From: CALGLS01 sp047626155
GTDB taxonomy: Bacteria; Bacteroidota; Bacteroidia; Chitinophagales; Saprospiraceae
Assembly: GCA_047626155.1 (NCBI GenBank)
Contig: JBLHRR010000078.1
Span: 1-24,906 of the forward strand
Direction: 5' to 3'
DNA: 24,906 bases
Part shown: positions 7,862-16,633 of the stretch, in pieces
How the letters are laid out: every line of letters starts with the position of its first letter
How positions within the stretch are numbered: the stretch's first letter is position 1
Made by a program: the position numbers and the translations under genes
Notes under the pieces: generated by a model
Seen by the model: the letters and a program-made list of their open reading frames with translations, nothing else
What the model was told of the DNA's origin: nothing
Database searches by the model: none

Positions 7862-8860
7862 ATGCCTGCAAAATATATTCTTCCTCTTTTAGCGGTTATT
7901 TGCTTCTGTTTTTCTTGTAAAGATACAAACTCCGGCGAAAGTCCAAAAATGACGCAAAGTCAGATCGATAGTATTCGCATCGCCGAGGAAAAAGCAGCGG
8001 TAGAAAAAGCGAAGGTAAAGATTTTTGCTTGGGTCAATAAACTTCGTGTCCGAGAAGAACCAGATACCAAAAGTAAGATTGTCATCGAACTTCAGGAAGG
8101 GGATTCCATGATTTTTCTAAAGGAACAAACGGACTTCACGCAGAAGATCAACCTACGAGGCAAAACCTTTGATGAGCCTTGGCTGAAAGTTCGCACTAGC
8201 AAAAATAAAATAGGATGGGTTTATGGAGGTGGTGTCAAATTCTACGCACCGAAAGCTTCTCGAAAACCGGTACTGTATGACCGCTGCTACGAATACATGA
8301 AGGAATACCGCCAAATGAAATTCCAGGATTGCTTCGAAAAAGAACAAGCCAAACAATACAGACGGACGAAAGGAATTGTAGAAAGCACGGCCAAGGGGTT
8401 AAGTCTCCGCTTATTGACCGGTGAAAAGGTATTGTTAGAAAATGATACCAGCGCTCACCGACCAGTGCGCTATCGTTTCTTTTACTACTATCCTAAAATG
8501 AGCAGCTTCGTAGTGGAAGTTACTTATGAAGATGGAAACAACTTTCTTTTAGTCAATGACAAGTCTGGAAAGGTAACGGAAGTTTGGGGCTACCCAAAGC
8601 CATCACCAGACAACAAGCAATGGGTCACCAGTTTTGTCGGTGATCATGAAGGTCCTGGAACTAACGGTGGCTTTCAGATTCTGGCTAACAATGGAAATGG
8701 GTTGGCGATTCTTTGGGAGAAGGGGTTTAAGGAGGAGCCGCATATTCCTTATTGGTTGGATGAAGATACTATTGAGGTAACGACGAAGCGGAAGGGTTCT
8801 TCTAGGACTACGGTGAAGACTTTGGTTAGGGGGGACGATGGTTGGGGATGGAAGAAGTAA
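7862..8860 (+). CDS. SH3-domain lipoprotein
   Basis: A 332-residue protein. The short hydrophobic N-terminus ends FCFSC, with Cys19 as the likely lipid-modified residue, followed by a Ser/Asp-rich tether. A charged helical stretch (~33-52) precedes a bacterial SH3 domain at ~52-128 (KLRVREEPDTKSKIV, DEPWLKVRT, GWVYGGGVKFY). Bacterial SH3 domains commonly bind cell-wall peptides. The C-terminal ~200 residues, which include YRFFYYYPKMSSFVVEVTYE and GDHEGPGTNGGFQILANNG, match no family I recognise; they may be a second beta-rich domain. The gene diverges from the LysM hydrolase across ~210 bp and likely works at the envelope. Its C-terminal function is unknown. Confidence 0.8.
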   Translation: MPAKYILPLLAVICFCFSCKDTNSGESPKMTQSQIDSIRIAEEKAAVEKAKVKIFAWVNKLRVREEPDTKSKIVIELQEGDSMIFLKEQTDFTQKINLRGKTFDEPWLKVRTSKNKIGWVYGGGVKFYAPKASRKPVLYDRCYEYMKEYRQMKFQDCFEKEQAKQYRRTKGIVESTAKGLSLRLLTGEKVLLENDTSAHRPVRYRFFYYYPKMSSFVVEVTYEDGNNFLLVNDKSGKVTEVWGYPKPSPDNKQWVTSFVGDHEGPGTNGGFQILANNGNGLAILWEKGFKEEPHIPYWLDEDTIEVTTKRKGSSRTTVKTLVRGDDGWGWKK

Positions 8861-8907
8861 TTTTTGTGTTTGGGTAACCTTGGGTTTCAACAATATAAAT
8901 ACGTAAT

Positions 8908-9519
8908 GTGTATTTGAAAAGACTAATTCAAAACAGATTGGTAAAAGCATCCATAGAATTAATCCTAATTGGGTTAATTCTAGTTGGACTTTACACTGTA
9001 TATTTGTTTAGCCGTTTCAACACAAATATAAATCAACAATCAGTAATTAAGCTAATAAGTTCAATTAAGGAATCAAAGAAGCATGATAAAGGGCTAATAA
9101 AAATGTATGATCGAATACATGATAATTCATTGTCAAAATCAGCATTAAACCACTTAATAGAGTGGAGCTCGGGAAAACATAGTAACCATCCGTGTTTTGA
9201 AGTAGTAAGAAACTCCTTTATAAATACAAGACACGACTTGGCCGAAAATGACTTTGCAATTACAATAAGAATAGAAAAAGAACTTAGTCAGACTGATTGC
9301 TTGAACTATCTTCTTGAAAAGCAAAATTTCCTTTATGGTACCAAAGGAGTAGAAGAAGCAGCAGAGTTTTACTTCAACAAAAGGTTAGAAAACCTTCATG
9401 ATGATCAATTAATTGGATTAATAATTATGATGGAAAATCCGTCCCTATATAATCCAAAAAGACGCAAGAAACTCCTTGACGAAAAAATAATGGAGATGAA
9501 ATTAAAGAAGAATATATAA
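8908..9519 (+). CDS. Membrane-anchored protein resembling the C-terminal half of a GT51 transglycosylase
   Basis: A 203-residue protein. One transmembrane helix spans ~14-34. Residues ~117-187 follow the second half of GT51 peptidoglycan transglycosylases: IRIEKELSQTDCLNYLLEK, then YGTKGVEEAAEFYFNK (143-158) and MENPSLYNP (175-183). The preceding region lacks the two catalytic signatures of the family (the ED..F..H.G block and the G.STITQQ block), so it is probably not an active polymerase. The only start in frame near the 5' end is GTG at 8908 (or TTG at 8914); an ATG at 8906 is out of frame. GC content is about 30% in sampled lines, against ~43% in the gene before it, which suggests a different origin. 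It may be a regulator, a degenerate paralogue or a divergent family. Confidence 0.6.
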   Translation: MYLKRLIQNRLVKASIELILIGLILVGLYTVYLFSRFNTNINQQSVIKLISSIKESKKHDKGLIKMYDRIHDNSLSKSALNHLIEWSSGKHSNHPCFEVVRNSFINTRHDLAENDFAITIRIEKELSQTDCLNYLLEKQNFLYGTKGVEEAAEFYFNKRLENLHDDQLIGLIIMMENPSLYNPKRRKKLLDEKIMEMKLKKNI

Positions 9520-9965
9520 ACCCCACTAGATAAATGTGTCGAAAAACCTACCTCTTACATTAAGCTCCATTTCAAAAAGAACAGATAAACTTCTGCTGTA
9601 GAAAGGAGACGAAATTTCATCATGGAGTTAGATTTCTCGGCTCGCACCTCGCACGAAATTTAAAACGTAAGCACTCTGTTATTTATTTTTTCGGCTTTCA
9701 CGCTAGGTCCACGAGATAAACGCAAACAAGCAGATATAGACAATAAAAAAGAACCTAGCAAAATACATTCACTAGATTCTTTTTTATGGACATAGATTTT
9801 TTTAAAAAAAAACCCTATAAAAGCGAGGAGCGAAATATGAAAAGGGTTAGAACTCAAACCCTAATTCCACGTATTGAGGGAAATTTTTATTTTGATTTCT
9901 ATTAACATTTTGATTCAGAGCTATCTACCTAAAATCTCCCTAGAAACCTTAACAGCCCTACTCCC
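9520..9965. other. 446-bp intergenic region between convergent genes
   Basis: No credible gene is seen on either strand; a 65-codon minus-strand frame has no homology cue or promoter. It holds a decayed repeat around 9610-9662 with AGATTTCTCGG and two GAAATTT boxes, related to the AGATTTCTCG element at 16805-16843, and the hairpin at 9745-9785. The last ~100 bp are plain AT-rich DNA. Confidence 0.6.
9745..9785. terminator. Bidirectional terminator-like hairpin
   Basis: AAAAAAGAACCTAG (9745-9758) pairs with CTAGATTCTTTTTT (9772-9785) with one mismatch and a 13-nt loop. Both strands read the stem into a run of T, as expected between convergent genes. The stem is AT-rich, so its strength is uncertain. 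Confidence 0.5.
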
Positions 9966-11180
9966 CTACCACTGCTTCGCCTGATAAGGATACCTCACCT
10001 TATACAAGTCCAATACCTTCTCCCTCAACATCTCCCGGAATTCCCCAAGGCCTTCTTTTGTAACCGCCGAGATGAAAATATTATCATGCTCATGTGCATT
10101 TTTCAAATTCTCTTGAAGCTCTTTTTCAATATCGCTCTTTACTTTATCTTCTAGAAAATCATCAAAATTCCTTTCGCGATATAGATCTATTTTATTAAAA
10201 ACCATTACCGTCTGCTTCTCCGAAACACCTAGTTCATTGAGGGTGTTAGTCACTGTTGCAATGTGGTCTTCAAACTGCGGATGCGCCATATCTACCACGT
10301 GTAATAACAAATCACTTTCCCGAACTTCATCCAATGTTGATTTGAAACTTTCCACCAAATGATGTGGGAGCTTTCTAATAAACCCTACCGTATCTGACAA
10401 TAAGAAAGGCATGCTTCCAAATACCACTTTTCGGACGGTGGTATCTAAAGTTGCGAAGAGTTTGTTTTCCGCGAAGACTTTCGATTTGCTGAGTTGGTTC
10501 ATCAGCGTCGACTTTCCAACGTTGGTATACCCCACTAATGATACCCGGATCAACTGCCCTCTGTTTTTTCGTTGGGTCAAATTCTGCTGATCGATTTTTT
10601 CCAATTTCTTTTTCAAAAGAGCAATCTTATCACGCACAATACGTCTATCCGTTTCTATCTCTGTCTCCCCAGGGCCACGCATTCCGATTCCCCCTTTCTG
10701 TCTAGAAAGGTGAGTCCACAAACCACGGAGTCGAGGAAGCATGTATTGCATCTGCGCCAATTCTACCTGAGTACGAGCCTGTGCCGTTTGTGCTCTGGCT
10801 GCAAAAATATCCAGGATCAGCGTAGAACGATCTATGATTTTCACCGTAAGCATTTCTTCAATGATACTCACTTGCTTTCCCGTAAGGTCATCATCAAAGA
10901 TAACTCCGACGATGTTTTCATTGGCCTCTACATACGCTGCTATTTCCTCCATTTTACCGGAGCCCACAAAGGTTCGTTTGTCCGGATGTTGAAGTTTTTG
11001 GACAAACCGCTTTTTGCTTATCGCACCAGCAGTCATCGCCAAAAATTCCAGTTCATCCATATATTCCGTCGCCTGTTCCACCGTTTGATTCTGATAGATC
11101 AGTCCAACGAGAATAACTTCTTCGACTCCTTTCTTTAATCCTTTTTTGGCTTGTTCGCCAAGGTCCCATTCTTTTGCCAT
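9966..11180 (-). CDS. hflX: Ribosome-associated GTPase HflX
   Basis: A 404-residue protein of normal family length. HflX binds the 50S subunit and splits or rescues stalled ribosomes under stress using GTP. The N-terminal HflX domain (~20-200) contains VGSGKMEEI and the conserved RGPGETEIETDRR (168-180). The G domain shows all motifs: G1 GYTNVGKST (217-225), G2 ATLDTT (243-248), G3 DTVG (263-266), G4 NKID (329-332) and G5 SAV (371-373). It starts 27 nt after the stop of the EnvC-type gene, so it is probably the last gene of the envelope operon. The identification is firm; the link to envelope genes may be merely positional. Confidence 0.96.
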   Translation of the reverse strand: MAKEWDLGEQAKKGLKKGVEEVILVGLIYQNQTVEQATEYMDELEFLAMTAGAISKKRFVQKLQHPDKRTFVGSGKMEEIAAYVEANENIVGVIFDDDLTGKQVSIIEEMLTVKIIDRSTLILDIFAARAQTAQARTQVELAQMQYMLPRLRGLWTHLSRQKGGIGMRGPGETEIETDRRIVRDKIALLKKKLEKIDQQNLTQRKNRGQLIRVSLVGYTNVGKSTLMNQLSKSKVFAENKLFATLDTTVRKVVFGSMPFLLSDTVGFIRKLPHHLVESFKSTLDEVRESDLLLHVVDMAHPQFEDHIATVTNTLNELGVSEKQTVMVFNKIDLYRERNFDDFLEDKVKSDIEKELQENLKNAHEHDNIFISAVTKEGLGEFREMLREKVLDLYKVRYPYQAKQW

Positions 11181-11207
11181 AAATTTTATTTCAATCCGGT
11201 GAGTGAA

Positions 11208-12512
11208 TTATCGTATCCATCTCACTGGATTCATTCTTGTTTTATTTTTCCATACTTCAAAGTGCACTTCTGAAGTATTTGTTTCTTCATTGATATGTAA
11301 CTGTCCAATCACCGCTTTAGTTCCAATCCGCTCCCCTTTTGCTATTTCCACTGTTTCCAGATTAGAGTAAACCGTATAGTAAGTACCATGTTTGATGATA
11401 ACCATATAGTGATTACCAGGAATGTATTGTACGCCAGCGACTTCTCCTTCAAAAACGGCATATACATTTTCGCCAGCCTTGGTTTGGATGTCTACCCCAT
11501 TGTTCGTAATTTCTATACGCTTCAACGTGGGATGCGGCTGTTTACCATAACGGCCAGTGATTACACCTTTGTTTACTGGCCAAGCTAAACGACCTTTATT
11601 GTTTCTAAAGTTTCGGGACAGCACTTCAGGAGCCTTTTTTGCCTCCCGTAGTTCCCTCTCTGTTTTTACAGTGCTGGGACGTTCATTCGTTCTTCGTTCT
11701 GTATTTACATTGTTAAGCGACTCTTTTGTCCTTTCCTTTTTTCGACTAGCCAATATCTCTTTTTGAATAACGTCTTCAATTGCCGTGTTTAATTTTTCGT
11801 GGCTACGACGTTTTTCGGCCAATTCACTTTTAAGTTTCGTCTCATCTTTTTGAAGTGCCTGCACGATTTCATTTTTATCACTTTTCTCTTTTTGCAGCAA
11901 GTTTCGTTGTTGCTCAGTCACGCTGATCAATTCTCTTTTTTCCGCTCTTTGCTTTTCGAGTTGATCAATTTTCAATCTCAATGTCTCTTTAGTCGACAAC
12001 ATAAGGTCAGCCTGCTTCTCTCTAAAATCTTCATATTGTCGGAGGTACTGCCAACGTCTGAAAGCTTGATTGACGCCTTCTGCTGAAAAGACAAAGAACA
12101 GTTTATTACCTGTCATCTTTTGGCGATAAGCCTGACGAGCTATTTCTCCATATTCTTTTTCCAGATTTTTCAAATCAAACTGCAAGGCATTCACCACTCT
12201 GTTCGTACTTATAATATTACTATCCACAAAAGCCAATTCTTCGCGTAAAGTACTCACCAGTTCTTCTCGCTTTTTGATTTGATTCTGAAGAGTCATCAAA
12301 CGGCTAAGGTTCGCTTCTTTACTGCGTGTAGTTGCCCGCAACAAACGATCAGCCTTATCAATACCGACTAAAAGCTGTTTCCGTTTTGTCTCTAGGTTTT
12401 TCCTATTTTGGCCGTAAGCCGAAAAGGCGACTCCAACAAAACAGAGCAGAACCAGGGTTCGAAAAATAGATCTTTTACTAATCAACTTTTGTATAATGAG
12501 ATGGGATGTCAA
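11208..12512 (-). CDS. EnvC-type murein hydrolase activator (degenerate LytM domain)
   Basis: A 434-residue protein. A signal peptide (about 12-35, ending SAYGQ) is followed by a long coiled coil at ~36-280 rich in Lys, Glu, Gln and Leu, then a LytM/M23 domain at 308-434 starting RLAWPVNKGVITGRYG. Three zinc or catalytic positions are changed: the first His is Asn337 (NNGVD), the YxHL His is Ser (VYSNL), and the first His of HxH is Glu415 (EVH). It should therefore activate an amidase rather than cut peptidoglycan, as E. coli EnvC does. Its ATG overlaps the upstream DUF4292 gene by 35 nt, which suggests translational coupling; a TTG nine codons later is an alternative start. It acts in the periplasm, probably in cell separation. 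Confidence 0.88.
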   Translation of the reverse strand: MTSHLIIQKLISKRSIFRTLVLLCFVGVAFSAYGQNRKNLETKRKQLLVGIDKADRLLRATTRSKEANLSRLMTLQNQIKKREELVSTLREELAFVDSNIISTNRVVNALQFDLKNLEKEYGEIARQAYRQKMTGNKLFFVFSAEGVNQAFRRWQYLRQYEDFREKQADLMLSTKETLRLKIDQLEKQRAEKRELISVTEQQRNLLQKEKSDKNEIVQALQKDETKLKSELAEKRRSHEKLNTAIEDVIQKEILASRKKERTKESLNNVNTERRTNERPSTVKTERELREAKKAPEVLSRNFRNNKGRLAWPVNKGVITGRYGKQPHPTLKRIEITNNGVDIQTKAGENVYAVFEGEVAGVQYIPGNHYMVIIKHGTYYTVYSNLETVEIAKGERIGTKAVIGQLHINEETNTSEVHFEVWKNKTRMNPVRWIR

Positions 12513-13266
12513 AGGTCAAACTTTTTGGCGTATTTAAGTCTACTTTAGAAAATTTCAAGTCCAAAGAAATCGTACCTGTCTCCGGACTTATAAATTGTAA
12601 AGCCCGAAAATACGAAAATTTATTTGTCCCTTCCATAGGTCGGTGGTCGCCAAACTCCAATCGCGCTGTTCGCCGATTCGTTCCTTGCTTGAAAAACATT
12701 TCCTCTGGGTAAAAGTTTTGACCATTAATAACATAAGATTTGACCTCGCTTTTCTCGTCTTTTTCTTTCAACAAATAATGCGTACTGTCTTTTGAAGATT
12801 CCAATAGACCAGCTTCCGACAGCAGAACGGCGTTTCCCAACAAGATGTCTTGAAGGTCGTAGAAATTTATAGGTAAGTTGAATTGCTTTTGCAAAAAGGA
12901 AATATCCTTTATCATATATTCACTTTCCAACCGATTCAAATAGTAAACAGAATCTTTGGTAATCAGCGCCCGAACCCCTTCGATTCCAAACTTCTTACCC
13001 ACAATCCAAATCGCACTGTCTTTTTTCATTCGGATATAAGCCGTAGCACCAATACTAAATTCATCGCTATCAAAATCCAATTTCGCTTTAGCATCTAACC
13101 AGTCTGCCTCCACCCTATTCTGTTGTACTTTTTTAAGTAGATAAGACGTCGACCGTTTTTTCAATGAAGCAGTGGAACCTCCTTTTGTTCCTTTACAAGA
13201 AAGAACAGAAAGTGATAGAAAAATTATTATTAAAAAAAGGAAATTTTGAAGTGTTGTGTTTTTCAA
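12478..13266 (-). CDS. DUF4292 lipoprotein
   Basis: A 262-residue protein with a lipoprotein signal peptide (hydrophobic FLFLIIIFLSLSVLSC, Cys24). The family hallmark follows: VEADWLDAKAKLDFDSDEF, then AYIRMKKDSAIWIVGKKFGIEGVRALITK style beta strands, with LDLKFSKVDLNTPKSLTFDIP near the end. DUF4292 proteins are found in Bacteroidota and have a long-curved-sheet layout like LolA/LolB lipoprotein carriers; an outer-membrane lipoprotein or lipid-handling role is inferred, not shown. The gene sits between a TPR protein and EnvC, a combination I recall as conserved in the phylum. A -7 box (TAAGTTTG) 75 nt upstream suggests it can start its own transcript. Confidence 0.8.
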   Translation of the reverse strand: MKNTTLQNFLFLIIIFLSLSVLSCKGTKGGSTASLKKRSTSYLLKKVQQNRVEADWLDAKAKLDFDSDEFSIGATAYIRMKKDSAIWIVGKKFGIEGVRALITKDSVYYLNRLESEYMIKDISFLQKQFNLPINFYDLQDILLGNAVLLSEAGLLESSKDSTHYLLKEKDEKSEVKSYVINGQNFYPEEMFFKQGTNRRTARLEFGDHRPMEGTNKFSYFRALQFISPETGTISLDLKFSKVDLNTPKSLTFDIPSHYTKVD

Positions 13267-13340
13267 AGTATTGATGGGTTATTGTAAGCCTCTTGTTTTA
13301 AACTGGAGACTTCATAGAGTCAAAGTTATTAGCTATTCGT

Positions 13341-13348
13341 CAAACTTA
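13341..13348 (-). promoter_or_regulatory. Promoter -7 box of the DUF4292-envC-hflX transcript
   Basis: On the minus strand TAAGTTTG matches TAnnTTTG. A TTG lies 23 nt upstream (13372-13374), slightly longer than the usual spacing. It implies that the last three genes of the run can be expressed apart from the first two. Confidence 0.45.
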
Positions 13349-13463
13349 GCAAAAATTATATAGCGGTAGGTCAAGGGTTGGTAAGATAAGAAGGTTTTTC
13401 AACTCGTGTAAACTCACCTTAGGGGAAGGCCCTCATCCGCCTTTATCCACCCTCTGATTTTAC

Positions 13464-15176
13464 CTACTGAATCCCTCGACTAGTAATCTTTTTATCCAGC
13501 CCTTTAGATTTTGATCCTTTCTGTTGTGCTTTGCGCCAGTAGTCCACCGCCTCATCTGTTTCACCCAGCTGAAACAATACATCTCCGTAATGCTCCAAGG
13601 TATCCGAGAAGTTCGCGCCTCCATTTTTCAAGGCTTTTCCAATCCACTTTTTAGCCCCTTTATAATCTTCCGATTTATACAATACCCAACCATAGGTTTC
13701 TTGATAGCTGGCATTATCCGGGCGGAGCTTGTTGCAGCGCTTTGCGAGTTCTTTGGCTTGCACTAACTTTGCCCCACGTTCTGCGAGATGGTAGCTGTAG
13801 TTATTGAGTAGCTTAACATTATCCGGGTTCATGGCCAAGGCCTTATCAAAAGCTTTATCGGACTTTTCAAAATCCTTTTCCTCCTGATAAGTTACACCTA
13901 AACGGTAATACAAGTCTTGTTGTAGTGCCTCATCTTTTCGGGACATCATTAAAGCCTGCTTCCAGGAGTTGATAGCTCTTTTGTTTTTCTTCAGTTGGTA
14001 TTCCGCTATCCCGTTATAATAATAAACGCGGGCCTGATTGGGAAAAAAGTCAAAAGCTTTTTGAGAGACGGATGCTAAGGCTTCGTAATTCTCTTGTTCG
14101 GAATAAATGAACATGACTTGTTCCCAAACTGGATAAACCGTTCCATCTAATGTAATCGCCTTGTTATATTTTTCTAAGGCTGCAGCTTTTTCATCAATAT
14201 AAAACAGAACATCTCCTGAAGCAGAATAGCCTTTGGCCTCATCAGGATGAATGAATTCGATGGTTTCAGACAATTCCAACACTGCTCTTCCGAGCGTCTT
14301 ATCTTCTGTTTCTACTACTTTATTTATAAACGGTAGCAACTCCTTCGTCTTTGCATCAATGGACACTTCCGGGTTATTAAAAATAACTTTCAGCGTTTGC
14401 AAATAAGCAATGTCATCCATGCTCCGCTTGTCGGAACCAGCTAAAGCCAGTTGCGCTTCAGAGTTGTTTGGCTCCAGTTCCAGTATCTTTTGGTATACTT
14501 CAACAGCCAGGGTTTTCTCTCCCGCGTACTTGTAGTAATCGGCAAGGTAACGATGGTATTTTACTTCGTGAGGAAAGACATCGATCAGTTTTTTGAAAAT
14601 AGCCGCTGCGTTTTTCTGATCGTTTAAGGCGAGATAAACCGTGTGCTTTTTTCGCGCCAGCTCCTCATTGATTCCTGTAATAGACTCGGCTTTATTATAT
14701 ACAGCCAACGCTTCCTCAGGTTTGTTCGCTCTCACTAAGTAGTACGCCCATTTAGATAAATAAAAACTGTTCTTGGGTTCCATTCCAGCAAGTTCTTCAT
14801 AAGCTTTGGCAGCTTTTTTCGGTTGCTCTGCTTTATCGTATACGTCTGCGAGAAACATTCGATACCAAGGATTGTCCTTATCTATTGTAATGGCCATCTT
14901 GATAGAACTGAGGGCTTTGCCGTCTTTATCCAGCACACTGTACATTCTCGCCAACTCATAGGCCGCGGCATCATTACTATTGTCTCGTTTCAATACTTCC
15001 CGGTACAGCATGGCGGCATTACTATAATTCCCTAGTATCTTTTCCCGACTCGCTTCAATAAATACTTTTTCAATATTGACTTCTTCCTCGGTTACTCGAG
15101 TGGTTTGCGCGACAAGGAAACCCTGACTAAAGCCAGAAATCCAAATTACCGCAACCAAAGCTATCTTGTTATTCAT
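13464..15176 (-). CDS. Secreted tetratricopeptide repeat protein
   Basis: A 570-residue protein. A signal peptide (MNNKIALVAVIWISGFSQG, cleavage near VAQ) precedes about a dozen TPR units from ~45 to ~555, such as NYSNAAMLYREVLKRDNSND, KPEEALAVYNKAE, KTLAVEVYQKILELEPNNSE and DEAVDYWRKAQQKG. No enzyme domain is visible. It begins 47 nt after the nucleotidyltransferase gene and is followed, after 197 nt, by the DUF4292 and EnvC genes. The context suggests a scaffold in envelope assembly, for example lipoprotein or polysaccharide export, but the sequence does not say which. The 197-nt gap contains a promoter for the downstream genes. Confidence 0.85.
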   Translation of the reverse strand: MNNKIALVAVIWISGFSQGFLVAQTTRVTEEEVNIEKVFIEASREKILGNYSNAAMLYREVLKRDNSNDAAAYELARMYSVLDKDGKALSSIKMAITIDKDNPWYRMFLADVYDKAEQPKKAAKAYEELAGMEPKNSFYLSKWAYYLVRANKPEEALAVYNKAESITGINEELARKKHTVYLALNDQKNAAAIFKKLIDVFPHEVKYHRYLADYYKYAGEKTLAVEVYQKILELEPNNSEAQLALAGSDKRSMDDIAYLQTLKVIFNNPEVSIDAKTKELLPFINKVVETEDKTLGRAVLELSETIEFIHPDEAKGYSASGDVLFYIDEKAAALEKYNKAITLDGTVYPVWEQVMFIYSEQENYEALASVSQKAFDFFPNQARVYYYNGIAEYQLKKNKRAINSWKQALMMSRKDEALQQDLYYRLGVTYQEEKDFEKSDKAFDKALAMNPDNVKLLNNYSYHLAERGAKLVQAKELAKRCNKLRPDNASYQETYGWVLYKSEDYKGAKKWIGKALKNGGANFSDTLEHYGDVLFQLGETDEAVDYWRKAQQKGSKSKGLDKKITSRGIQ

Positions 15177-15223
15177 ATTAATTTTAATGAAAGTTGTATT
15201 CCAGAACCGATCGTTTATAAGTA

Positions 15224-16228
15224 TTACACAATATACTTGGAATAATCTCCAATACTAATATCTGAAGCTTTCCCAACATAGGCTACTTCAGATCCCAACA
15301 TAGAATCTTCCAGGTTGGCATTGGTAATTGTTGTATTGTGTTGTATAATACTATTAGCAATAACGGACTGTTCTACTATAGAATTGTCTCCGATAGAGAC
15401 GTATGGTCCTACAACCGAGTTACTTATTTTTACATTTTCGCCAATAAAACAAGGCGGAATAACAATCGAATTGTTCAATTCTAGACTATCAGACACTAGA
15501 TGCTGGTCTTTTTTCAAGTCTAACATTCTTCCATTGGTATAAACTACTGCTTCTTTATTTCCACAATCCAACCACTCATCAATTTTACCTGGCTGAAATT
15601 TCAAGCCTTTCTGTTTCATGTTTTCCAAAGCGTCGGTCAACTGATATTCACCTCTGTCCATGATGTCATTGTCCAAAAGGTACTGCAATTCATTCTTTAG
15701 GTTTTCCCCATCATTGAAGTAGTAAATACCGACAATCGCTAAATCAGAAACGAAGATTGGTGATTTTTCAACAAAGTCAGTGATCACGTTGTTCTCATCC
15801 ACTTTCACGACTCCAAAAGCAGAAGGATCCTCTACCTGCTGTACCCAGATCATTCCATCTACATTAGCATCAAAATCAAAGCTTGCTTTAAAAAGCGTAT
15901 CTGCAAAAGCTACGATGCAATTTCCAGAAAGGCTTTCAGCTGCGCATAAAATAGCATGTGCTGTACCGAGTGGTTCCATTTGTCGGTATACAGATCCCTT
16001 AGCTCCTAACCCTTTAGCAATCTCTAATAATTGCTGATTCACTTCTTCTCCAAAGTCTCCAGTAATAAAAGCAATTTCTTCTATTTCTCCTTTATAAGAA
16101 GCAGTGAGGTCTTCTACCAAGCGTTGTACTATTGGCTTTCCTGCTACAGGTACTAGTGGTTTAGGAACGGTTAAAGTGTGAGGACGTAATCGGGAGCCTC
16201 TACCGGCCATAGGGATAATAATCTTCAT
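15224..16228 (-). CDS. Sugar-1-phosphate nucleotidyltransferase with left-handed beta-helix tail
   Basis: A 334-residue enzyme that should join a nucleotide to a sugar 1-phosphate, giving an NDP-sugar for surface polysaccharide or cell-wall synthesis. The N-terminal catalytic domain begins MKIIIPMAGRGSRLRPHT, with the nucleotide loop GRGSRLRP at ~9-16 and the sugar-phosphate Lys in VPKPLVPVAGKPI (~22-33). FADTLF carries the metal Asp and EWLDCGNKEA is the typical late motif. Residues ~255-334 form hexapeptide-like turns (IGENVKISNSVVGPYVSIGD) of a left-handed helix, as in GlmU and long RmlA homologues, but no acetyltransferase active site is apparent. The nucleotide and sugar cannot be assigned. 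It is the first gene of the envelope run and is preceded by the long hairpin at 16268-16372. Confidence 0.88.
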   Translation of the reverse strand: MKIIIPMAGRGSRLRPHTLTVPKPLVPVAGKPIVQRLVEDLTASYKGEIEEIAFITGDFGEEVNQQLLEIAKGLGAKGSVYRQMEPLGTAHAILCAAESLSGNCIVAFADTLFKASFDFDANVDGMIWVQQVEDPSAFGVVKVDENNVITDFVEKSPIFVSDLAIVGIYYFNDGENLKNELQYLLDNDIMDRGEYQLTDALENMKQKGLKFQPGKIDEWLDCGNKEAVVYTNGRMLDLKKDQHLVSDSLELNNSIVIPPCFIGENVKISNSVVGPYVSIGDNSIVEQSVIANSIIQHNTTITNANLEDSMLGSEVAYVGKASDISIGDYSKYIV

Positions 16229-16267
16229 TTTTCTAGTTGTAAAGTTGTTTATAATTTAATATTACAC

Positions 16268-16372
16268 AAAAAGTAATTTGCGCATTTCTACACTCATCCG
16301 TTTGATCTAAACTTCTCTTCCTGTGGTCGTTACGTTTAGATCAAACGGATGGAAATGCGCAAGTTAATTTTT
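16268..16372. repeat. Long imperfect inverted repeat, copy B of the outward motif
   Basis: The inner stem of 18 bp is perfect (CATCCGTTTGATCTAAAC, 16295-16312, with 16334-16351) around a 21-nt loop. After a six-nt bulge (16289-16294) a further 11 bp (16278-16288 with 16352-16362) and about nine of ten more pairs (16268-16277 with 16363-16372, one of them G:T) follow. On the minus strand it starts ~40 nt upstream of the nucleotidyltransferase start codon, so it overlaps the probable promoter or leader. Confidence 0.85.
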
Positions 16373-16633
16373 CGTTGTTACTAGTGCTACTGAGTAGAAA
16401 AGTTTCCCACTAATCTATCGCGTACTGGTATACCAAAGGTTCACATGCCCTCTAAAAGTTTAATATTTAGGGATACTCGTTCTTCTTTAGAGACATAATC
16501 CTTTTACAATAGGCACATCTATAATTCTGACCAAGGCCACAAATATCGTTTTTTTGAATGAGGGAGTTGGCTTAGACGAGTAAGATTGTTAGTAATTACG
16601 AAGAAAAGGGTGGAAGGATGCATTTTTATAGGG

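Noticed and set aside
8906..8908. ATG as start of the GT51-like gene
   Set aside because: It leads to a stop after three codons; only the overlapping GTG at 8908 or TTG at 8914 is in frame.
9660..9857. Possible small minus-strand membrane protein of 65 residues
   Set aside because: It starts within plain intergenic DNA, crosses the terminator-like hairpin, and has no promoter or recognisable family.
10572..11138. Plus-strand open frame of 188 codons
   Set aside because: Entirely antisense to the firm hflX gene, with Cys/His/Phe-rich composition typical of a shadow frame.
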